64,000 nucleotides of DNA from Azolla caroliniana (lineage: Eukaryota; Polypodiophyta), in NCBI GenBank assembly GCA_043228905.1, contig JBHGNT010000005.1, positions 1,984,001-2,048,000 of the forward strand. Reading direction: 5' to 3'. A program made the translations under genes and the position numbers. Shown here in pieces: positions 58,128 through 64,000 of the stretch (positions within the stretch are counted from its first letter, which is position 1; each line of letters opens with the position of its first letter). Below the pieces are notes generated by a model. The model was not told the origin of the DNA. It ran no database searches and was given only the letters and a program-made list of their open reading frames with translations.

Positions 58128-58850
58128 ATGGACGAATCGTTGGTAGGCATGTTCAAGCTCACCGGCTCCAACTATTCGGTGTGGAAGTCGAAGATGAGGG
58201 ACATGCTCGTGGTTAAAGATCTTTGGTTGCCGGTTCAATTCGGGGACAAGAGACCAGACAAAATCGACGCCACGATATGGGAGGTGATGCACATGAAGAC
58301 AACGGCGTACATACGGTGCTTCATCGACATGAGTCTATACAACAACTTCAATGAAGAGAGCAAGGCTCATGAGCTCTGGGAGAAGATTGGCATTATGTTT
58401 CAAAACAAAAATGTTGTTAATCAGGTTTCGGTATTTCGGAAGCTAGTAAGACTCTGGTACCAAGATGGCTCCAACATGGCGGAGCACATGAATGCCTTCC
58501 AGGGGCTGATCCACCAAGCAACATCATTGAATGTACCTCTCGCCGATGAGGTACTAGTGCTGCTACTGCTCAGTTCCCTCCCAGATAGCTGGGAGACGTT
58601 GGTTGTCACTTTGGGCAACGCCGGGCCAGAAGGGAAACGGTTATCCCTAGCAAGAGTGAAGTCGAGCTTGCTAGATGAGGAGGCGTGTCGGAAAGATATG
58701 GATACGAGCTCCGACTCCAAAGCGCTCCTTACCGAATCGGAACGCGGAAGACAAAGGAACCGTAGCCCCCAAAACAGGGAAAAGTCAAGGACACAGTCAA
58801 AGTCAAGGGGGAGGCCTACTTGCTTCTATTGCGGCAAGCCGGGACACTTC
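58128..58850 (+). pseudogene. Copia family-A gag, ended by a stop in the zinc knuckle
   Basis: The ATG at 58128 (MDESLVGMFKLTGSNYSVWK) starts ~241 residues of a Copia Gag (SVWKSKMRDML, HELWEKIGIMFQ, the usual LTR_UBN2-type core), a basic Arg/Ser stretch, and CFYCGKPGHF. TAG at 58851-58853 falls inside the CX2CX4HX4C knuckle; the frame continues directly with KNC. So Gag and Pol were originally one frame and the stop is a single-base lesion unless it is read through. Confidence 0.88.
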
Positions 58851-58853
58851 TAG

Positions 58854-61800
58854 AAGAACTGTTGGCACTTCCGAAAAGACAAGGAAACCGACGGCACCGA
58901 TTCGAAGCGGACACTGGACCGGAACGGTAAAGACCGGAGGGGGCCGGACCGGAAGGGAACGATGGCAATCGCGGCAAGTGAAGAAGAGTTGATGCTCATC
59001 ACTGAGGAGAGTGAGCTAAACCTTGTCGGCGACGAGATGACCTGGGTGGTCAACTCCGGAGCGTCGTTCCACCTTACCCCGGACCGGAAATGCTTCTCAT
59101 CCTACTCAGCCGGTGATCACGGCTGTGTCTGGATGGGGAATGAAGGTACATGCCGAATTGTCAGCATAGGAGACATGTGGTTGACAACACCAACCGAATG
59201 CAAGCTGCTGCTGAAGGATGTCCGACACGTTCCGGAGGTTCGTTTGAACCTGATATCAACCAGTCGGCTAGATGATGAAGGCTACACGGGTAGCATCCGG
59301 AACGGTGTAATGAAGTTCAGCAAAGGGAGCCTGATTGTGGTTCGGGCCCGGAAGGTCAACACGTTGTACCTGATGAATGCCCGGTTATGCCCGGAGGAAG
59401 TGAATGTGGCATCTGACACTGCCGGTGAGCTGTGGCACAAAAGGTTGTGTCACATGAGCGAGAAGGGGATGAAGAGGCTTGCAGACGACAACCTCATTCT
59501 AGTGAAGAACGTGCACTTGGAGAAGTGCACTGATTGTCTCGCCGGTAAACAAAACCGGACCTCCTTCCGATTGAGGTCACCGATGAGATGCAATGCACCA
59601 TTGGAGTTGGTGCATACTGATGTATGTCAAGTGGACACGAAGTCACATGCCGGATCGCAGTACTTCGTGACGTTAATAGATGACCACAGCCGGAAGCTGT
59701 GGGCCACACCATTGAAGACGAAGGATCAGGTGTTATCCGTCTTCAAAGAGCTCCACGCGAGAGTGGAAAGAGAAACCGGTCGGAAGCTGAAGGCGGTTCG
59801 AGCAGATAACGGAGGTGAATACCGAGGGCAGTTCGAGGAGTATTGTTGCTCGAAGGGAATCCGACTCGAATTTACTGTGCCGAAGACGCCGGAACTAAAC
59901 GGGCTGGCGAGAGGATGAACCGGACCATAATGGAGAGGGTCCGGAGTATGCTGGCGCATGCAAAACTACCCAAGAAGTTTTGGGCTGAGGCACTGTCGAC
60001 GACGACATATGTGATAAACAGATCACCCTCAGTACCCTTGGACGGAGACACGCCACAGAGAGTCTGGACCGGTAAGGAAGTATCCTACCGGCATCTGAAG
60101 GTATTCGAGTGTCTTGCGTATGTGCATGTAGCTAAGGACCGGAGAGGAAAACTAGATCCGAAGACCCGACCATGCATATTCCTCGGTTACAGCGACGATG
60201 AGTTTGGCTACCGAGTGTGGGACCTAGTCGACAAGAAGGTATTCCGGAGTCGAGATATTATCTTCATGGAGGACAAGACGCTCGCCGACTGGGAGTCGGA
60301 GAAGAAGATAATGAACTCCGAGTCGACCGGTAAGGATCGATTCTACGATGAGCAGACCCAACCGGCAAGAGACCGGTTAGCACTCGAGGAACCAGCCGGT
60401 TACAGTGAGGATACCGAACCGGCAGAAGAAGCAGTAGAGGAAGCTGAAACCGGAACCGGCCAAGACCCCGAATCGGATTCGGATGAAGAGCAAATATTGG
60501 AGCCGGTTGCCGAAAGCCAAAGACGGAGATATCCTCTCAGAGAGAGAAGGGCCCCCGGAGATTTCCGGATGCAGAGCATGTGCTGCTGACCGATGAGGGA
60601 GAGCCGGAAAGCTTCGAAGAAGCGAAGGATGACACCCACAACCGCAAATGGTTAAGTGCCATGCAGGATGAGATGGATTCCCTTTATGAGAACCGTATGT
60701 ACGAATTGGTGGAGTTACCGGAAGGAAAGCAGGCACTCCGAAACAAGTGGGTGTACAAGTTGAAACCGGGAGATGTCGGCAACCCCCCAAGATACAAAGC
60801 AAGGATTGTGGTGAAGGGGTTCCAGCAGAAGAAGGGCGTGGACTTCGATGAGATATTTGCCCCAGTAGTAAAGATGACCTCCATCTGGACGATGTTGAGT
60901 ATAGCGGCAAGCATGGACCTCGAGGTAGAGTAGCTAGACGTGAAGACGAAATTCCTTCACGGTGACCTCGAAGAGGAGATCTACATGCAGCAACCGGAAG
61001 GATTCGTGGAGAAAGGGAAGGAGCACTTGGTATGCCGGTTGAAGAAGAGCTTGTACGGACTGAAGCAGGCTCCCCGATAATGGTACTGGAAGTTCGACTC
61101 CTTCATGACCGATCAAGGGTACCACAAGACGTAGGCCGATCACTGCGTGTTTGTGAAGAAGTTCGAAGGAGGCGACTTCCTGATACTCCTTCTGTACGTG
61201 GACGACATGTTGATCGTCGGATGGAACCAAGCCAGAATACGGATGCTGAAGAAGGCTCTCGACCGAACTTTCGCGATGAAAGACTTGGGTCCGGCAAGAC
61301 AGATGTTGGGGATGCATATCATCTAGAACTGGCCAACAAAGCAACTGTGGCTGTCACAGGAGAAATATGTGACAAAGGTGCTTCAGCGGTTCAACATGTT
61401 AGAAGCGAAACCGGTCGGATCGACACTCCCGACAAACTGCAGATTATCTGGTAAGCAAAGCCCGAAGACGAAAGCAGAGAAGGCTGATATGATGAAGGTT
61501 CCATATGCCTCTGCCGTCGGGAGCTTAATGTACGCAATGGTGTGTACCCGACCGGATATAGGATACGCAGTCGAAGTGGTGAGCCGGTTTATGAGCAATC
61601 CCGGCAAGGAGCACTGGAACGCGGTCAAATGGATACTCCGGTACTTGAAGGGCACTTCAAATATGTGTCTCCGATTCGGCTTTGGAAAACCTCAACTTGA
61701 CGGTTTTACCGACTCGAACATGTCGGCTGATGTGGATACCAACTGGTCTACATTCGGGTATGTAATGACATATGTAGGGAAAGCTGTTTCGTGGCAGTCG

Positions 61801-62170
61801 AGGCTGCAGAAGACGGTTGTGTTGTCAACCACGGAGGCGGAGTACATGGCAGCTGTGGAAGCCGACAAGGAAATATTATGGATGAAGGACTTCATCGGAG
61901 AGCTCGGTATCCGACAAGATGAATACCGACTCTATGCGACAGTCAAAGTGCCATCCACCTTGCTAAGAATGCGGCCTACTATTCCCGGACGAAGCATATC
62001 CAGCGAAGGTATCACTGGATCCGGGAAAGAGTCGATGACCAGGAGTTCGCGCTGACGAAGATCTACACGGCCGAGAACGGGTCAGACATGCTGACCAAAG
62101 TACTGATACCCGACAAGCTGGATGCATGCCGGAAGTGGATCAGACTAGTAAGACATCCCATGCCGGAGTG
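58854..62170 (+). pseudogene. Copia family-A pol (protease, integrase, RT, RNase H), multiply broken
   Basis: Protease: TWVVNSGASFHLTP at ~59040, with Asn (59052-59054) where the family has the catalytic Asp. Integrase: LWHKRLCHMSEKG and CTDCLAGK (zinc site), VHTDV, VRADNGGEY, and PELNG near 59900, followed by a one-base frameshift at ~59905. RT: DEMDSLYENRMYELV, YKARIVVKGF, YVDDMLIVG at 61195. RNase H: LSTTEAEYMA and TKHIQRRYHWIRERV after frame correction; stop TGA at 62168. Other lesions: frameshifts near 60575 and 61934; stops TAG 60931, TAA 61078, TAG 61132, TAG 61324. The RT active-site YVDD is kept. Without repair no polyprotein can be made. Confidence 0.9.
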
Positions 62171-62181
62171 AAGGGGGAGTT
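62171..62181 (+). other. Polypurine tract
   Basis: aagggggagtt lies directly before the 3' LTR, the priming site for plus-strand DNA synthesis, and just after the pol stop codon. Confidence 0.9.
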
Positions 62182-62600
62182 TGTTAGGAAACAGGTCCCT
62201 CCGGATGGGAAGTGAAAAGAACAGAGATGATGAGCAAACTCAGCCGAGGCCGAAACCGGATGTGGAGTACCCAGCTATGGAAGACCCGGTGAGAACCGAA
62301 TGACGAGTACCCGGCAAGAGCTGGATGGTGAAGACCTAGTGAGAACCAGATGTGGAGTACCTGACAACGGAAGACCCAGTGAGAACCGGATGACGTGTGC
62401 CCGGCAAGCGCTGGATGATGCAGACCCCGTGAGGAGTGCTCACCGGATGAATGGACATATTTGTAAATATGTTTCCGAGAGTTCATCGGGCCTATATTTG
62501 TAAATAGCCGAAAAGTCATATTAGTATAAATATGACTTAGGGCAAACTTAGTATTGTTGTTGTCATTTTGTTGTTGGCGCAAGATTAGAGCGCAACAGTG

Positions 62601-62676
<76 letters not shown>

Positions 62677-62945
62677 TAGAGAGAAAGAGACGAAGAGTTC
62701 GTATCTCTGTTGTAACCGCCGCCTATGGCGAAGATAGTGGACAAGAGGTCGTTGCCTCTGTGTTCATCTATTGTATATTGTTACATAGTGATAGTTAGCA
62801 GTCAGTGGACTGCCGTGGTTTTTCCTGTGTTTGGGTTTTCCACGTAAACATCCTATGTACTCTTCTCTCCATTGTGTTTTTTGTGTTTGATTCTAAGCTT
62901 GGTTGTGGCCGAGCGTTGTCCATCGGGAGCGTGTTGTTTGTGACA
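62182..62945 (+). repeat. 3' LTR of the family-A Copia element (764 bp)
   Basis: Collinear with the 5' LTR; the extra length is chiefly a much longer (GA)n tract at 62604-62672, and there is a small deletion near 62880. The end is tgtgaca, followed by the target duplication cataa. Confidence 0.93.
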
Positions 62946-63145
62946 CATAAGCTTTCTCCACATCTAATTGTAACATAATCAATTCTTGATGAGTGTTTTG
63001 AGCATAATCCATGGCCATTTGAACATTCAACACATTATGCAATATATTCCTACCTACAATAAAACCATATTGGGCGGGATGTATCAACTTTGGCAAATAC
63101 TTTTGTAATCTATTTGCCAAGACCTTTGTAAATATCTTATATACA
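62946..63145 (-). mobile_element. LINE reverse transcriptase, upstream part
   Basis: On minus: YKIFTKVLANRLQKYLPKLIHPAQYGFIVGRNILHN, then QEL.MLQLDVEKAY, where the Copia insertion begins. Joining to 57374 across the single target site continues with SHVN and, after a stop and a frameshift, MGFGPSIS, the next RT block. It therefore belongs to the same LINE copy as 56805-57374. The expected WRPISL block before YKIF is replaced by the homopolymer at 63146. Confidence 0.85.
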
Positions 63146-63168
63146 CCCCCCCCCCCCCCCCCCCCCCC
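63146..63168. repeat. Poly-C homopolymer, 23 bases
   Basis: Uninterrupted C run, followed by tt then cccc. Very unusual for this AT-rich window and within former LINE coding sequence. It may be a real slippage expansion or an assembly error; its length should be treated as uncertain. Confidence 0.8.
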
Positions 63169-63209
63169 TTCCCCACATAAAAGAAATTGATGAAATGACT
63201 GGAGAGATG

Positions 63210-63983
63210 TGTTGGGAGACAGGTCCCTCCGGATGGGAAGGGAAACCGTATGAGGAGGACCCGGCTACGGAGAGCCGGATGGTGCAGGCCCGGTATGAAC
63301 CGGATGAGGAGTACTCGGCTACGGAGAGCCGGATGGTGCAGGCCCGATATGAACCGGATGAGGAGTACCCGGCTACGGAGAGCCGGATGATACAGACCCG
63401 GTGAAGACCGAATGAGGAGTACCCGGCTACGGAGAGCCAGATGATACAGACCCGGTGAAGACCGGATGAGGAATACCCGGCTACGGAGAGCCGGATGGTA
63501 CAGACCCGGTGAGAACCGGATGAAGAGACATATTCGTAAATATGTTTCTAAGAGCCCATCGAGGCTACATTTGTAAATAGCCGAAAAGTCATATTAGTAT
63601 AAATATGACTTAGGGCAAACTTTTAGTAACTGTTGTTGTTGTCATTTTTTCCTTGTTGGTGCAAGAAGAAGAGAGAGCACGTAATAGTGTACAGAGAGAG
63701 AGAGAGAGAGAAAGAGGTTGTTGCCTCTGTTGTAACCGCCGCGTGTGGCGAAGATCTGTGAGCACGAGGTCGTTGCCTCAGTGAACTCACTGTTGTACAT
63801 TCTCACATAGTGACAGTTTGCAGCCTGTGGGTTGCCGTGGTTTTTCCCTCTTTGGGTTTTCCACGTAAACCTCCTGTGTATCTTCCTCTCCTTTGTGTCG
63901 TGTTTTATTTCCCGTTTTCTGTGTATCATTCTACGCTCGGTTGTGGCCGAGCGTCGCGCATAAGGAACGTTGGGTTCCCGTCA
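63210..63983 (+). mobile_element. Solo LTR related to family A, flanked by AGATG target duplications
   Basis: agatg occurs directly at 63205-63209 and 63984-63988. The LTR starts tgttgggagacaggtccct and ends ttcccgtca, so it has TG...CA ends. It matches the family-A LTR in the start, the TATA hairpin (63588-63609), the GA run, gtaaccgccgc, gttgccgtggtttttcc and the gttgtggccgagcg region, but has a different final ~40 bp and a regular tandem array. No primer-binding site follows, consistent with a solo LTR. Confidence 0.88.
63262..63531. repeat. 54-bp tandem repeat, five copies, in the solo LTR
   Basis: cggctacggagagcc starts at 63262, 63316, 63370, 63424 and 63478, exactly 54 bp apart, with few changes. 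Family-A LTRs at 57375 and 62182 have only irregular relatives of this unit. Confidence 0.95.
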
Positions 63984-64000
63984 AGATGTCACCTTTGGAA

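Larger units (their letters stand above)
57375..62945 (+). mobile_element. Complete Copia (family A) LTR retrotransposon, 5571 bp, with CATAA target duplications
   Basis: The 5-bp sequence cataa lies directly outside both ends (57370-57374 and 62946-62950). Both LTRs start tgttaggaaacaggtccct and end tgtgaca. Between them come a tRNA-iMet primer-binding site, gag, pol in the Copia order protease-integrase-RT-RNase H, and a polypurine tract. In the first ~320 bp the two LTRs differ at roughly 20-25 positions by eye, mostly transitions, so the insertion is not recent. Coding lesions make it non-autonomous. It interrupts a minus-strand LINE. Confidence 0.95.

Noticed and set aside
63262-63531. 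Considered as a CRISPR-like array because of regular spacing
   Set aside because: The 54-bp units are contiguous with no unique spacers, and the array lies inside a retrotransposon LTR in a plant genome.

Overview
The window is nuclear DNA from a land plant, most likely a fern or another seed-free vascular plant. The evidence is the gene set: a plant-only BBR/BPC transcription factor, a plastid-type CBS-domain gene with introns, a plant DUF1645-like gene, a plant tRNA-Val(AAC), and three very long PLS-class pentatricopeptide repeat (PPR) genes. The PPR genes have the near-identical repeat style (MYAKCG, VVSWNALI, ILKACGS) that is abundant in fern genomes. Intergenic DNA is AT-rich and full of decayed retroelements. 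The fern assignment is an inference; the plant assignment is firm.

Layout, left to right. 1-254: C-terminal end of a BBR/BPC (GAGA-binding) protein. 0.25-8 kb: gene-poor DNA with two decayed Ty3/Gypsy reverse transcriptase remnants and two young tandem duplications. 8.1-10.2 kb: a five-exon CBS-domain gene (210 aa, predicted plastid transit peptide) whose first intron holds an inverted array of ~70-bp repeats. 11.4-24.6 kb: a PPR cluster of three intron-poor genes of 910, 818 and 776 residues, one on plus and two on minus, with a tRNA-Val between the first two. All three end in or just after the E1/E2 motifs, with no DYW domain. A 35/70-bp higher-order tandem array lies ~280 bp upstream of the third. 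25-33 kb: LINE tails, a PPR fragment and a GA microsatellite. 33.9-36.0 kb: a DUF1645-like gene on minus, with a coding Asn-Pro tract made of telomere-like hexamers. 36-53 kb: gene-poor DNA with a solo Copia LTR (5-bp target duplication GCGTT) and two LINE remnants.

53.8-64 kb is a nested retroelement nest. A Copia element (family B) is present as an inverted structure: a minus-strand pol fragment with a truncated LTR faces a plus-strand 3' end with a full LTR, and divergent PPR fragments lie outside both. Next to it a minus-strand LINE reverse transcriptase is split by a structurally complete Copia element (family A, 57375-62945) with two LTRs, a primer-binding site, a polypurine tract and a CATAA target duplication. 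Family A carries a nonsense codon in the Gag zinc knuckle, four more in RT, three frameshifts, and an Asn in place of the protease Asp. A related solo LTR with AGATG target duplications (63210-63983) closes the window.

The genes do not form one pathway. The CBS protein and the PPR proteins probably act in organelles; the BPC and DUF1645-like proteins are probably nuclear. No unmistakably new system was seen. The best leads are the three DYW-less PPR genes with a possible extra 5' exon, the inverted repeat array inside the CBS intron, the higher-order array upstream of a PPR gene, and the inverted Copia structure. All alignments were made by eye, so identities and repeat boundaries are approximate.
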